From the NCBI GenBank assembly GCA_018654745.1, contig JABILA010000088.1, forward strand, positions 149,546 to 213,545: a DNA stretch of 64,000 bases. Reading direction: 5' to 3'. This stretch comes from Alphaproteobacteria bacterium (GTDB lineage Bacteria > Pseudomonadota > Alphaproteobacteria > UBA2966). The notes below the pieces were generated by a model. It had not been told where the DNA came from and searched no databases. It saw nothing but the letters and a program-made list of their open reading frames with translations. A program made the position numbers and the translations under genes. Shown one piece after another: positions 6,713 through 15,982 of this stretch. Every line of letters begins with the position of its first letter. Within the stretch, counting starts at the first letter, position 1.

Positions 6713-8110
6713 CTAGTCTCCGGTAACGATCCGGTCGACCAGTTCCTTTACCGTTGGCACGAAGCCGTTGGAATAAAACGGATCGTTGGAGAAATTGATC
6801 GCGTTATGGCCACTGAAGGCCAGATTATCCTTCAAAGGCTCGCCATGTGCGGCGCCCTGGAGCTTTTTCTGAATGCAGAAGCTGCGCGGGTCGGTTTTGC
6901 GGCCCGTTGTATTGCCTTCATGCTGCGACCAGTTGGAAAAAGCACATTGCGTGAGACAACCCATGCAATCGACCTGATCCTTGTGGATCTCCGCCGCTTC
7001 CTCTGTCGAGACAAAAACCACCGTATCATCTGGCGTCCGCAGCGCATCTGTATGACCTGCGGCCATCCATTTTTCGGTTTTTTCCTTGTCGGCCGGCAAA
7101 ACAAACATTTCGCGTCCACGTGGACCGACCTTGATGCTGGCCGTGAAGTCATCTTCCGGCTTGCGTCGATAGTCGACCTGGCGTTCGCTGCGCCGCTCAA
7201 GCAGCTGAATGTAATCTGTATAAATCGCCGACGACCAGAAACCGGTTGGGCTGAATTTCTGAAGAAGGACGTCGCCGTCCGTCAGCGTTGTCAGACGATC
7301 TTTCCATTCCTGTGGAATGGGGCTTTCCTGTGTCAGCAAGGGACGGGAGCCATACTGAAAGGCGATAGGTCCTAAATCGGGGTTATCGATCCAGTCTTCC
7401 CAATCACGTAAATACCAGACGCCACCAGCCATAATGATCGGGGTTTCGGCGAGGCCGACACTGACCATCAATTTGCGAAGTTCCAGAACGCGGGGAAACG
7501 GATCTTGTGGCACGCGAGGGTCTTCAGCATTGCTGAGACCGTTGTGGCCACCTGCCAGCCATGGATCTTCATAGACCACACCGCCGAGCATTTCGCTCTG
7601 TTTGTGAAATGCCCGTTTCCACAAGGCCCGGAAGGCACGCGCGGATGAAACAATGGGATAATAATAAACGCCATGTCGGGTGGCAATTTCACCAACCCTG
7701 TACGGCATGCCGGCACCGCAGGTAATGCCGTCAACAAGCTCTCCGGCCTGTTCCAGCACGGCTTCCAGAATACGCTCTGATCCGCCCATTTCCCACAGCA
7801 CGTTCAGGTGAATTCGACCCTGGCCGCCTGTAACATCACGGGCAATTTCAAGTTGCGTCTTGCAGCCACGAATGCCTTGCGCCACCAATTCTTCATGACG
7901 TTCAATACGGGTTTTGCCCTTGTAGGTCGGGGCCACAATATTGCCGTCATCGTCCCGGTAATCCGGGTTAACCCCTGAAACTGTACCAACACCACCAGCG
8001 ACCGCCCAGGCCCCTGAACTGTGACCGTCAGAAACGGCAACGCCTTTTCCGCCTTCAACAAGCGGCAGCATTTCCCTGCCGGACATCATTATCGGATTGA
8101 GTGCTTTCAC
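6713..8110 (-). CDS. Nitronate monooxygenase-like FMN protein with a C-terminal Cys cluster
   Basis: 465 residues, longer than simple nitronate monooxygenases (about 320-380). The N-terminal TIM-barrel half has the family features GISVA-like GGKGVAVSDGHSSG, DGITCGAGMPYRVGE and IIMAGGVWYLRDW (phosphate-binding strand). The C-terminal 100 residues contain C382-x2-C385-x3-C389 (CMGCLTQC) and C412, a spacing that could hold an Fe-S cluster. That makes it more like an Fe-S flavin oxidoreductase than a plain 2-nitropropane dioxygenase. The substrate is unknown. It lies 135 bp upstream of irr on the same strand and is not clearly in an operon with pnp, which ends in a terminator. Confidence 0.8.
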   Translation of the reverse strand: MKALNPIMMSGREMLPLVEGGKGVAVSDGHSSGAWAVAGGVGTVSGVNPDYRDDDGNIVAPTYKGKTRIERHEELVAQGIRGCKTQLEIARDVTGGQGRIHLNVLWEMGGSERILEAVLEQAGELVDGITCGAGMPYRVGEIATRHGVYYYPIVSSARAFRALWKRAFHKQSEMLGGVVYEDPWLAGGHNGLSNAEDPRVPQDPFPRVLELRKLMVSVGLAETPIIMAGGVWYLRDWEDWIDNPDLGPIAFQYGSRPLLTQESPIPQEWKDRLTTLTDGDVLLQKFSPTGFWSSAIYTDYIQLLERRSERQVDYRRKPEDDFTASIKVGPRGREMFVLPADKEKTEKWMAAGHTDALRTPDDTVVFVSTEEAAEIHKDQVDCMGCLTQCAFSNWSQHEGNTTGRKTDPRSFCIQKKLQGAAHGEPLKDNLAFSGHNAINFSNDPFYSNGFVPTVKELVDRIVTGD

Positions 8111-8143
8111 GACAGTTCCGTTCTTTACTCAAGGGGTCTTCAG

Positions 8144-8177
8144 AAAACAGGCCCGGTCTTATAAAAAACCGGGCCTG
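8144..8177 (-). terminator. Rho-independent terminator after pnp
   Basis: Perfect 10-bp stem CAGGCCCGGT (8148-8157) / ACCGGGCCTG (8168-8177) with a 10-nt loop, followed on the minus strand by UUUU. It starts 13 bp beyond the pnp stop and closes the long rimP-to-pnp operon. Confidence 0.85.
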
Positions 8178-8189
8178 AAACTGTACTCT

Positions 8190-10310
8190 TTACTCGGAAG
8201 CAGCTTCTTCCTTGGCGCGTTCTTCACCAGTTTCCTGATCAACAACTTTCATGGAAAGGCGTACCTTGCCACGATCGTCGACGGCCAGAACCTTGACAAA
8301 GATTTCGTCGCCTTCGTTGACGATGTCCGTCACTTGACCGACGCGGTGATCAGCCAGTTCACTGATGTGAACCAGACCATCGCGGTTGCCAATGAAGTTC
8401 ACAAAGGCACCGAAGTCGACAACCTTGACGACCTTACCCTTGTAGATCACACCAATTTCAGGCTCGGCAACAATGTCCTTGATCCACTTCAGCGCAGCGT
8501 CAGCAGATTCGGTTGATGTTGCAGCAACCTTGATAGTGCCATCGTCTTCAATATCGATCTTGGCGCCGGTGACTTCGCAAATCTCGCGAATGACCTTACC
8601 GCCGGTACCGATGACGTCACGGATCTTGTCCTTTGGAACAGACATGGTGGTGATGCGTGGTGCATGTTCACCAACTTCATCACGAGCCGATGTCAGGGCC
8701 TTGGACATTTCATCGAGGATGTGGGCACGACCGTCTTTGGCCTGGTCCAGAGCGATTTCCATGATTTCCGGTGTAATACCAGCAATCTTGATATCCATCT
8801 GCAATGAAGTCACGCCTTCAGTTGTACCCGCAACCTTGAAGTCCATGTCGCCAAGGTGATCTTCATCACCGAGGATGTCGGACAACACAGCGAAGCGCTC
8901 ACCGTCTTTGATCAGGCCCATGGCGATACCGGCGCAAGGGCTTTTCAGAGGAACGCCAGCGTCCATCAAGGACAAAGACGTGCCACAGACAGTTGCCATG
9001 GAAGATGAGCCGTTTGATTCGGTCACTTCTGACACAACACGAACTGTGTAGGGAAAATCTTCTGCCGAAGGCATCAGTGGCTTGATGGCGCGCCATGCAA
9101 GTTTACCGTGGCCAATTTCGCGACGGCCCGGGCTGAGACGGAAAGAAGTTTCACCAACTGAGTAAGGTGGGAAGTTGTAGTGCAGCATGAACGGTTCGCG
9201 ATATTCGCCTTCCAGCGCATCGATAATCTGCTCATCACGGCCTGTGCCCAATGTGGCAACAACCATTGCCTGGGTTTCACCGCGGGTGAACAGAGCTGAA
9301 CCGTGACTGCGTGGCAGCAGGTTAACTTCTGATTCAATCGGGCGAACCGTTTTGGTGTCGCGACCATCGATCCGGGTACCGGTGTCGAGGATTTGACCCC
9401 GAACGATCTTTTTCTCAAGACCTTTGAACAGACCGCCAATGGTGGTGCTGTCCATGTCGTCTGTGGCCAGCTTGGCAACAGCAGCGCGACGAACGTCACC
9501 AACTTTGGCCGTCCGCAGGCTTTTGTCTTTTTCGGCATAGGCTTCGCGCAGGTCAGCTTCAAATTCAGCAGCCAAGGCATCAGATGTTGCACTGAAATCT
9601 TCTTCTTCAGGCATGATCCAGGGTTCTTTGGCAGCAACTTCGGCCAGATCGATGATCGCATCGATAACCGGACGGAATTGCTCGTGACCAAATTTGACGG
9701 CGTCCAGCATTTGCTGCTCGGACAACTCGCTGGCTTCTGATTCAACCATCATCACGTGATCACGTGTACCGGCAACAACCAGATCCAGTTTGGTGTCAGC
9801 CATTTGATCCTGCAGCGGGTTCAAGACGAACTCACCTTCGATCAAACCAACGCGGGCAGCACCAATTGGACCCATGAACGGCAGGCCGGAAATTGTCAGG
9901 GCTGCAGACGATGCCACAAGGGCAACGATGTCCGGATCATTTTCCAGATCATGGCCGAGAACGGTTATCATGACCTGAGTGTCATTGGTGAAGTTTTTGG
10001 CGAAAAGCGGACGCAGCGGGCGATCAATCAGGCGCGACGTCAGGGTTTCTTTTTCGGAAGGGCGACCTTCACGCTTAAAGAAGCCACCCGGAATTTTACC
10101 GGCAGCAAATGTCTTTTCCTGATAGTTAATTGTCAGGGGAAAGAAGTCGACGCCAGGGCGTGCATTCTTTTCCGCAACGGCTGTGGCCAGTACCACAGTG
10201 TCGCCATAGGTCACCATGACAGCGCCGTTGGCTTGACGGGCAATCTTGCCCGTTTCGATGGTCATTTTACGACCACCCCACATCAATTCAGTTCGATGGG
10301 TTGTAAACAT
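8190..10310 (-). CDS. pnp: Polyribonucleotide nucleotidyltransferase (PNPase)
   Basis: 706 residues, standard length. PNPase degrades RNA 3'-to-5' with phosphate and acts in the degradosome. Order of domains: two RNase PH-like halves (the first starts at [20 protein letters not shown], the second around [20 protein letters not shown]), then KH ([20 protein letters not shown]), then S1 ([20 protein letters not shown]). AAGGAA sits 5 nt before the ATG. The gene follows rpsO by 317 bp of hairpin-rich leader, the same rpsO-pnp arrangement as in E. coli, where RNase III and PNPase itself control the leader. A strong terminator follows. Confidence 0.98.
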   Translation of the reverse strand: MFTTHRTELMWGGRKMTIETGKIARQANGAVMVTYGDTVVLATAVAEKNARPGVDFFPLTINYQEKTFAAGKIPGGFFKREGRPSEKETLTSRLIDRPLRPLFAKNFTNDTQVMITVLGHDLENDPDIVALVASSAALTISGLPFMGPIGAARVGLIEGEFVLNPLQDQMADTKLDLVVAGTRDHVMMVESEASELSEQQMLDAVKFGHEQFRPVIDAIIDLAEVAAKEPWIMPEEEDFSATSDALAAEFEADLREAYAEKDKSLRTAKVGDVRRAAVAKLATDDMDSTTIGGLFKGLEKKIVRGQILDTGTRIDGRDTKTVRPIESEVNLLPRSHGSALFTRGETQAMVVATLGTGRDEQIIDALEGEYREPFMLHYNFPPYSVGETSFRLSPGRREIGHGKLAWRAIKPLMPSAEDFPYTVRVVSEVTESNGSSSMATVCGTSLSLMDAGVPLKSPCAGIAMGLIKDGERFAVLSDILGDEDHLGDMDFKVAGTTEGVTSLQMDIKIAGITPEIMEIALDQAKDGRAHILDEMSKALTSARDEVGEHAPRITTMSVPKDKIRDVIGTGGKVIREICEVTGAKIDIEDDGTIKVAATSTESADAALKWIKDIVAEPEIGVIYKGKVVKVVDFGAFVNFIGNRDGLVHISELADHRVGQVTDIVNEGDEIFVKVLAVDDRGKVRLSMKVVDQETGEERAKEEAASE

Positions 10311-10580
10311 ATTTCATTCCTTGCCTCAAGGACCAGCCACCCCATGGTGAAGAGAGCAATTTCAGAGAAAATGCTCTGGTCCGCGTGAAGCCGCATTTCG
10401 GCTTCGATTTCAGACCGGAACCCGAACGGTTCCGATTTCATATCCGAGCCCTGGAAAGAGCTCACTTCTTATCACCGGATCCGAAACATTCGGATGACCG
10501 GTCTTCATTTCAGTTTTGCGGAATCCCGAATGCGGGCAGAGAGTGTTCCCGGGCCCGCTTCAGTTTTTCCTGATCTGAAA
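10311..10580 (-). promoter_or_regulatory. Hairpin-rich pnp leader
   Basis: The 317-bp gap between rpsO and pnp holds no gene but several short inverted repeats: GAAGCCG/CGGCTTC at 10387-10405, GGAAC/GTTCC at 10417-10433, and ATCCGAA/TTCGGAT around 10480-10495. In E. coli this leader is cut by RNase III and mediates PNPase autocontrol. The same role here is inferred from position and structure. Confidence 0.45.
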
Positions 10581-10587
10581 ATATTTA

Positions 10588-10615
10588 CACCACCGACTGA
10601 CGAACAGCGGTGGTG
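10588..10615 (-). terminator. Hairpin after rpsO
   Basis: Perfect 8-bp stem CACCACCG (10588-10595) / CGGTGGTG (10608-10615), 12 bp beyond the rpsO stop on the minus strand. The downstream tract is A/U mixed rather than pure U, so it may be a leaky terminator or a processing hairpin that lets pnp be co-transcribed. Confidence 0.6.
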
Positions 10616-10627
10616 CAATATTTGGGC

Positions 10628-10897
10628 TTATTTACGCAAGCCCAGAGAACCAATCAGTTTTTCGTAACGAGACTGATCCTTACGCTTCAAATAGTCGAGC
10701 AAGCTGCGGCGGGTGTTGATCATACGGATCAGACCGCGACGCGAATGCACGTCTTTTTTGTGGGTTTTGAAATGTTCCGTCAGGTTAATAATGCGGGTCG
10801 TCAGAACCGCAACCTGAACTTCGGGGGAACCTGTATCACCGGCTTTGGTGGCATATTCGCCAACAACTTCGGTTTTCTTCTCAGCTGTAATCGACAT
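10628..10897 (-). CDS. rpsO: 30S ribosomal protein S15
   Basis: 89 residues, exactly the usual length. S15 binds the central domain of 16S rRNA early in small-subunit assembly. The sequence shows the conserved [16 protein letters not shown] segment, [18 protein letters not shown], and the C-terminal [17 protein letters not shown] block. AAAAGGAGTAACG precedes the ATG, a good ribosome-binding site. It sits between truB and pnp as in most proteobacteria and is followed by a hairpin. Confidence 0.98.
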   Translation of the reverse strand: MSITAEKKTEVVGEYATKAGDTGSPEVQVAVLTTRIINLTEHFKTHKKDVHSRRGLIRMINTRRSLLDYLKRKDQSRYEKLIGSLGLRK

Positions 10898-10915
10898 CGT
10901 TACTCCTTTTAAAAG

Positions 10916-11815
10916 TTAGAGGTTAAACACCCGCTGAGGTTTGACCTCGCCGTTATCAACGGTGGCAAGGGCAATGGCTTTCCCGTCGGCCATCGCCAGA
11001 CATGGGCCATCAGGTGCATCAAGCACCCTGACCGTCTGACCTTGATGGAGACGTTCGGCCTGCGGGCCGGTTAATGGCAGCGCCGGGATGTCGGCCAGCG
11101 CTGTCTCAACCGGTAGCAGATACGAATTGAGCGCGTAGTTATGGCCCAAGTCGTTTAAGGAATCCAGCGAAATCGCCTGTTTTATTTCAAATGGCCCGAC
11201 CCGGGTCCGCCGCAGGACCGCAATGTGGCCAACTGTCCCAAGATGTAGGGCAATATCACGGGCCAAAGACCTTATATAGGTCCCTTTTCCGCATTCAGCC
11301 TCAAACTCGGTGTGGTCATTATCGATGTATTTCAGGACCTTCAAGCTCCGAATTGTAACGGTTCGGGACTTGAGTTCGACTTTTTCGCCGCGGCGTGCCT
11401 TTTTGTAGGCCCGCTCACCATCAATCTTGAGGGCAGAGAAGGCTGGCGGCATTTGTTCGATGTCACCAATGAAGTGCACAAGGGCAGCTTCTGTCTGGGC
11501 TGGCGATGGACGGACGTCGCTGGTTTCAACGACATCGCCTTCGGCATCTTCAGTGGTTGTCGAACGGCCCCAATGGATCACAAAGGTATAGGTCTTGCTG
11601 CCATCCATGGCCCAGGCAGATGTTTTGGTGGCTTCGCCCAGCGCAATTGGCAACAAGCCTGTGGCAAGCGGATCAAGTGTGCCGCCATGGCCAACTTTCG
11701 CCGCGCCGGTTTTGTATTTTACCTCGGCCACGACTTTTGCAGACGACATGCCCAGAGGTTTGTCGATCACCATCCAGCCGTGGATCGGTGTGCCCTTGTT
11801 ATTGCGACGGCCCAT
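10916..11815 (-). CDS. truB: tRNA pseudouridine-55 synthase
   Basis: 299 residues. TruB converts U55 of tRNAs to pseudouridine. The catalytic Asp is D48 in GHGGTLDPLATG. Other family blocks are YTFVIHWGRSTTTEDAEG, QMPPAFSALKIDGERAYK and CGKGTYIRSLARDIA. The C-terminal part is the short bacterial extension. It starts 11 bp after rbfA ends and is 18 bp upstream of rpsO, so it is inside the operon. Confidence 0.97.
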   Translation of the reverse strand: MGRRNNKGTPIHGWMVIDKPLGMSSAKVVAEVKYKTGAAKVGHGGTLDPLATGLLPIALGEATKTSAWAMDGSKTYTFVIHWGRSTTTEDAEGDVVETSDVRPSPAQTEAALVHFIGDIEQMPPAFSALKIDGERAYKKARRGEKVELKSRTVTIRSLKVLKYIDNDHTEFEAECGKGTYIRSLARDIALHLGTVGHIAVLRRTRVGPFEIKQAISLDSLNDLGHNYALNSYLLPVETALADIPALPLTGPQAERLHQGQTVRVLDAPDGPCLAMADGKAIALATVDNGEVKPQRVFNL

Positions 11816-11826
11816 GAAATGCTGGC

Positions 11827-12243
11827 TCAGTCTTCGGCAAGTTCTGCATCGTCAACATCATCCAGTTCAAGATCACGCTTGACCTCGGGCCGGTGCAGCA
11901 AGCTGTCGATGTGACTGCCGGTGTCGAAAGATGTATCAACTTCAAAAACCAGTTGCGGTGTGTTGCGCAGGCGTACCTGGCGCGCGACCTGACCCCGGAC
12001 ATATTTTGCCGAACGTTTCAGGCCTTCCAGAATCGCTTCAACATCACCACCGCCAAGGGGGGCGACAAAAACCGTTGCATATTTCAGATCGGGACTGGCC
12101 CGAACTTCGGTTACGGTGATGACAACACCCTGCACATCAGGATCACGGATTTCACCGCGGGCCAATACACCGGAGATAACGTGGCGAAGTTCCTCGCCAA
12201 CCCGAAGCTGGCGTTGGCTTGGCGCACGATTGCGACCTGCCAT
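11827..12243 (-). CDS. rbfA: Ribosome-binding factor A
   Basis: 138 residues with the single KH-like domain of RbfA, which helps mature the 5' end of 16S rRNA in cold or normal growth. Family blocks: RQLRVGEELRHVISGVL, VVITVTEVRASPDLKYATVFV, and LRNTPQLVFEVDTSFD. The acidic tail (LELDDVDDAELAED) is typical for alphaproteobacteria. AAGGAA lies upstream of the ATG at 12243. It lies between infB and truB. Confidence 0.96.
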   Translation of the reverse strand: MAGRNRAPSQRQLRVGEELRHVISGVLARGEIRDPDVQGVVITVTEVRASPDLKYATVFVAPLGGGDVEAILEGLKRSAKYVRGQVARQVRLRNTPQLVFEVDTSFDTGSHIDSLLHRPEVKRDLELDDVDDAELAED

Positions 12244-12266
12244 GACAATATTCCTTGTGGTTCACA

Positions 12267-12311
12267 GGAAATTTCGCTGCCAAACCGATGGTCGGTCAGC
12301 AGCGAAATTCC
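12267..12311. promoter_or_regulatory. Long hairpin between infB and rbfA
   Basis: An outer inverted repeat, AATTTCGCTGC (12270-12280) with GCAGCGAAATT (12299-12309), encloses an inner one, ACCGA (12284-12288) with TCGGT (12292-12296). It lies just upstream of the rbfA ribosome-binding site on the transcribed strand. No U-tract follows, so it is more likely an RNA processing or stability element than a terminator. Confidence 0.55.
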
Positions 12312-12361
12312 GGTTCATTCTTTATAGCCAGCAGTCAGTATTATCTGACGATTTGCAGGCC

Positions 12362-15175
12362 CTACAATGTGCGGGCGACGATCTCGACCTCAAATGCCTC
12401 GATCACATCACCGACCTTGATGTCGTCATAATTTTCAAACGACATACCGCATTCGGTTCCGGCACGGACTTCGTTGACGTCATCCTTGAAGCGCCGCAGT
12501 GTTGATAGCGTGCCTTCGTGGACCACAACATCGTCTCGCAGCAGGCGCACACCAGCGCCTTTTTTGACCATGCCATCGGTGATCAGACAACCAGCGACCT
12601 TGCCGATTTTCGAGACACCAAAGACTTCCTTGACCTCGGCATTGCCGATGAAGTTTTCCTGACGCGTTGGCTCCAGCATGCCGGACAAGATGTCCTTCAT
12701 GTCGTCCGTGACATCATAGATGACCGAATAGTATCTGATTTCGGTATTTTCGCGACGTGCCAGATCACGGGCCTGATTGTTGGCGCGAACGTTGAACGCA
12801 ATCACCATTGCATTTGATGCCTGAGCCAGACTGATATCAGATTCGTTAATACCACCAACAGCGCCATGCAGGATGCGAATAGCGACTTCATCGGTTTCCA
12901 GCTTTGTCAGGGCACCGGCAATGGCTTCAAGTGAGCCCTGCACGTCGGCTTTGATGACAACCGGGAATTCAGAAGCTTTGCCTTCCTGGATTTGCGAGAA
13001 CATTTGCTCAAGCGTGTTGCGCGGCGAAGCGGTTGCTGATTGTGCCCGTGCCCGGTGTGTGCGGAATTCAGCCACTTCACGCGCCTTGGCTTCTGAGTCA
13101 ACAACAGTGAACGTATCACCGGCATCCGGCGCACCATTAAGACCGAGAACTTCAACAGGCATCGATGGGCCGGCTGTATCGATCTTTTTGCCATGATCGT
13201 CGATCAATGCGCGAACACGACCGCTTTCATTACCGGCAACAAAGATATCACCAACAGACAAGGTACCGCGCTGAACCAGAACGGTTGCAACAGGACCCCG
13301 ACCGCGATCAATCTTGGCTTCAACAATGACGCCACTGGCCGCACGTTCCGGATTGGCTCTCAGCTCGAGAACTTCCGACTGTAGCAGAATAGCTTCTTCC
13401 AGTTTATCCAGGCCCGTGCGTTCCTTGGCAGAAACTTCGACCGACAGCACATCACCACCAACAGATTCCAGAAGAATTTCGTGGCTCAGCAGTTCGTTGC
13501 GCACACGTTCCGGATTGGCACCCGGCTTGTCCATCTTGTTGATGGCAACGATGATCGGCACATTGGCTGCTTTGGCGTGACGAATAGCTTCAACTGTTTG
13601 CGGCATGATGCCGTCATCGGCCGCAACAACCAGAACCACAATATCCGTGGCCTCGGCACCGCGGGCACGCATGGCGCTGAAGGCTTCATGACCCGGTGTA
13701 TCGAGGAATGTAATGGCATTGCCGGATGGCAAGTGAACTTGATAGGCACCGATATGCTGGGTAATGCCACCGGCTTCACCCTCGGCCACATCTGTCGACC
13801 GCAAGGCATCCAACAAAGATGTCTTACCGTGATCAACGTGGCCCATGATGGTTACGACAGGCGCGCGTGGCAGCATGTCGCCGTCATCATCGACTTCTTC
13901 GGTGTGATCAACATCGGCATCAGCATCAGCAACACGTTTGACCCGGTGTCCAAATTCAGCGACGACCAGTTCAGCGGTATCAGCGTCAAGCGTGTCATTG
14001 ATTGTGGCCATGACGCCCATGCCCATCATCGTCTTGATGACATCGACACCACGTTCAGCCATACGACTGGCCAGTTCCTGAACCGAAATGGTTTCCGGAA
14101 TAACAACATCACGCAAAATCTTTACCCGTTCTTCCTGTTCCATGGCCCGACGTTCGCGTTCCCGCGCACGTTTAACCGCAGCCAGGCTGCGTGTCCGTGG
14201 ATCCCGATCAGACAAAGCATCTGAAATTGTCAGTTTGCCACCGCGACGACGATTGCCGCCATCATTGCGACCGCGTGTCCGTTTGGGCTTGGCCCGGGCT
14301 GGTTCTTCTTCAACGGCGCGGCGAACAACCGGGCCGGCAGGACCAGCGGGTCCAGGCTGGGCAGCCGGGGCTGCTTTTTCTTCCAGACGCTTGGCAGCAG
14401 CATCTTCGGCCCGCTTGCGCGCATCAGCCTCAGTTGCTTTTCGATCCGCTTCTTCGCGAACCCGCGCTTCGGCTTCTTCTTTTTCAAGGGCCCGGCGACT
14501 ATCTTCATCGATGCGACGGCGCGCAAGTACATCTGACCGGCGACGTGCTTCATCGTCGGCATGCTTGGCGCCTTCAAGGGCTTTCAGACGGGCACGCTTT
14601 TCGTCATCCGTCAAAGACTTGAGGACAACGCGTCCACGTCCTGACTTGCCATCCTTGCGGGGCTGACGCGCAGGCTTTGCACCACCACGACCATCTGCCC
14701 TCGGCTTGGCAGGTGTAGCCGGTTTGGCAGCTTCAGCCGCAACTTCAGGCGCTGCTTCAGGCTCGGTAACGGATGCAGTTTCAGGTTCAGCGGCGACAGG
14801 GGCCTCTTCAACAGGGGCCTCGACAACCGGTGCCTCTGCAACAGGTTCGGGTGCTGCCGCTTCGGCAACTTCCGCAACAGGCTCAGGCTTTGGTGGCGCG
14901 GGCGGCGTCAGGTCAACAGGCTTTACCCGGGGCGCTTCATTATCCGCCTCTGGTGCTGTGACAGGCGTTGGTGCGGCGACTTCATCTTTCGATGGCGCCG
15001 AATCGCGTTTGATGGTTCGCTTTTTGCGCACCTCAACCGTAACCGCCTTGGAACGGCCGTGTGAGAAACTCTGACGTACCTGTCCGGAAGAAACCGTTTT
15101 CTTCAGTTCCAGACGTGTACCCCCAGACAGACTCAGGGACTTCTTTTTGTCCTTAGGCTCTTCAGTATCGCTCAT
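12362..15175 (-). CDS. infB: Translation initiation factor IF-2
   Basis: 937 residues from the ATG at 15175 ([12 protein letters not shown]), the usual start context for alphaproteobacterial IF-2; an ATG nine codons upstream is possible. IF-2 is the GTPase that brings fMet-tRNA to the 30S subunit. The N-terminal third is low-complexity: Ala/Pro/Glu repeats at about 70-180 and a charged coiled region at about 200-330. The GTPase domain has G1 GHVDHGKT, G3 DTPGHEAF and G4 NKMDKP. The C-terminal domains carry [15 protein letters not shown] and [15 protein letters not shown]. It is preceded by ylxR and followed by rbfA. Confidence 0.97.
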   Translation of the reverse strand: MSDTEEPKDKKKSLSLSGGTRLELKKTVSSGQVRQSFSHGRSKAVTVEVRKKRTIKRDSAPSKDEVAAPTPVTAPEADNEAPRVKPVDLTPPAPPKPEPVAEVAEAAAPEPVAEAPVVEAPVEEAPVAAEPETASVTEPEAAPEVAAEAAKPATPAKPRADGRGGAKPARQPRKDGKSGRGRVVLKSLTDDEKRARLKALEGAKHADDEARRRSDVLARRRIDEDSRRALEKEEAEARVREEADRKATEADARKRAEDAAAKRLEEKAAPAAQPGPAGPAGPVVRRAVEEEPARAKPKRTRGRNDGGNRRRGGKLTISDALSDRDPRTRSLAAVKRARERERRAMEQEERVKILRDVVIPETISVQELASRMAERGVDVIKTMMGMGVMATINDTLDADTAELVVAEFGHRVKRVADADADVDHTEEVDDDGDMLPRAPVVTIMGHVDHGKTSLLDALRSTDVAEGEAGGITQHIGAYQVHLPSGNAITFLDTPGHEAFSAMRARGAEATDIVVLVVAADDGIMPQTVEAIRHAKAANVPIIVAINKMDKPGANPERVRNELLSHEILLESVGGDVLSVEVSAKERTGLDKLEEAILLQSEVLELRANPERAASGVIVEAKIDRGRGPVATVLVQRGTLSVGDIFVAGNESGRVRALIDDHGKKIDTAGPSMPVEVLGLNGAPDAGDTFTVVDSEAKAREVAEFRTHRARAQSATASPRNTLEQMFSQIQEGKASEFPVVIKADVQGSLEAIAGALTKLETDEVAIRILHGAVGGINESDISLAQASNAMVIAFNVRANNQARDLARRENTEIRYYSVIYDVTDDMKDILSGMLEPTRQENFIGNAEVKEVFGVSKIGKVAGCLITDGMVKKGAGVRLLRDDVVVHEGTLSTLRRFKDDVNEVRAGTECGMSFENYDDIKVGDVIEAFEVEIVARTL

Positions 15176-15300
15176 ACCCACGCTTGCTTTCCGCATTGAC
15201 AAGACTGCCGTATCTGCAAAACCACGCTTGGCCCTTATCAGATACGCTTAAATTCTTCATTTCTTAAAGTGACCCGGCATCTGACCGAAACACCCTTTTA

Positions 15301-15319
15301 TCCTGATCCAGGATCAGGA
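15301..15319. repeat. 19-bp palindrome between ylxR and infB
   Basis: TCCTGATCC (15301-15309), A, GGATCAGGA (15311-15319): a perfect inverted repeat in the 153-bp gap between the two genes, 10 bp past the ylxR stop on the minus strand. No U-tract follows, so it is not a normal terminator. It could be a processing hairpin or a protein site. Confidence 0.5.
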
Positions 15320-15328
15320 CATAAACTT

Positions 15329-15982
15329 TCACTCAAACGGTAACTCCGGTTGATCCGAAATCACCTCTGGTTTCTGACGGGCCGAACTGACATCCGGATC
15401 ACCGCAAAAACCGGCCAGCCGGGTCGTTTCTTTAAGAAACCGCTCAGCCAGACCACCAGACGACAGGGCCGCATGTACTACATTTTCGCGCCCCAGCGCC
15501 AAACTCAAATCTGCAACGTCAAACAACGTTACAATGGTAAGACCCGGTGCCAGTCGCAATAACTTTTCACGTCCGTCTGCCGCGCCGTCTGTCGCCGCCA
15601 ACAAAACAACAGCATCACCTGTCGCCAGCATGGCTTTGACTTTCTCAAACCCGGTAATCAAACCACCGGCCCTGCGAGCGAGGCCCAACAAGTCCAGACA
15701 TTTGACCCGTAACCGGGCTTCAACCATGTTCGCCAAATCTGCATCAGCACGAACCTGCGCTTTTGCGGCCCTGGAAAACCGTTTCTTCTTCACCGCTTCG
15801 TCGACAGCATCACGCCGCGCCGATACCCACAAACCACGTCCTGGCAGCGATGCATCAAGGTCGGGCACAATATCGCCTTGTGGCGAAATCGCAAACCGGA
15901 TCAAACTGGTGACCGGCTTTACCTCTCCTTCGACGATGCAACGCCGTTCCGGAATGTCTTTTTCCGGCGCCTTACGCGTCAC
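15329..15982 (-). CDS. YlxR (DUF448) fused to an L7Ae-like domain
   Basis: About 217 residues. The N-terminal YlxR domain has PERRCIVEGE, LIRFAISPQG and LPGRGLWVSARRDAV. The C-terminal part, starting near CLDLLGLARRAGGLITG, is an L7Ae/L30e-like RNA-binding fold as in YlxQ. The fusion of the two is normal in alphaproteobacteria. YlxR family members bind RNase P RNA or influence transcription in Firmicutes; the role here is not known. The start is uncertain: GTG at 15982 overlaps the nusA end by 11 bp, and TTG 12 bp upstream or ATG at 16033 are alternatives inside nusA. It sits between nusA and infB. Confidence 0.85.
   Translation of the reverse strand: MTRKAPEKDIPERRCIVEGEVKPVTSLIRFAISPQGDIVPDLDASLPGRGLWVSARRDAVDEAVKKKRFSRAAKAQVRADADLANMVEARLRVKCLDLLGLARRAGGLITGFEKVKAMLATGDAVVLLAATDGAADGREKLLRLAPGLTIVTLFDVADLSLALGRENVVHAALSSGGLAERFLKETTRLAGFCGDPDVSSARQKPEVISDQPELPFE

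Noticed and set aside
13481..14224. Long open frame on the plus strand antisense to infB
   Set aside because: Produced by the coding bias of infB; no start signal or family features.
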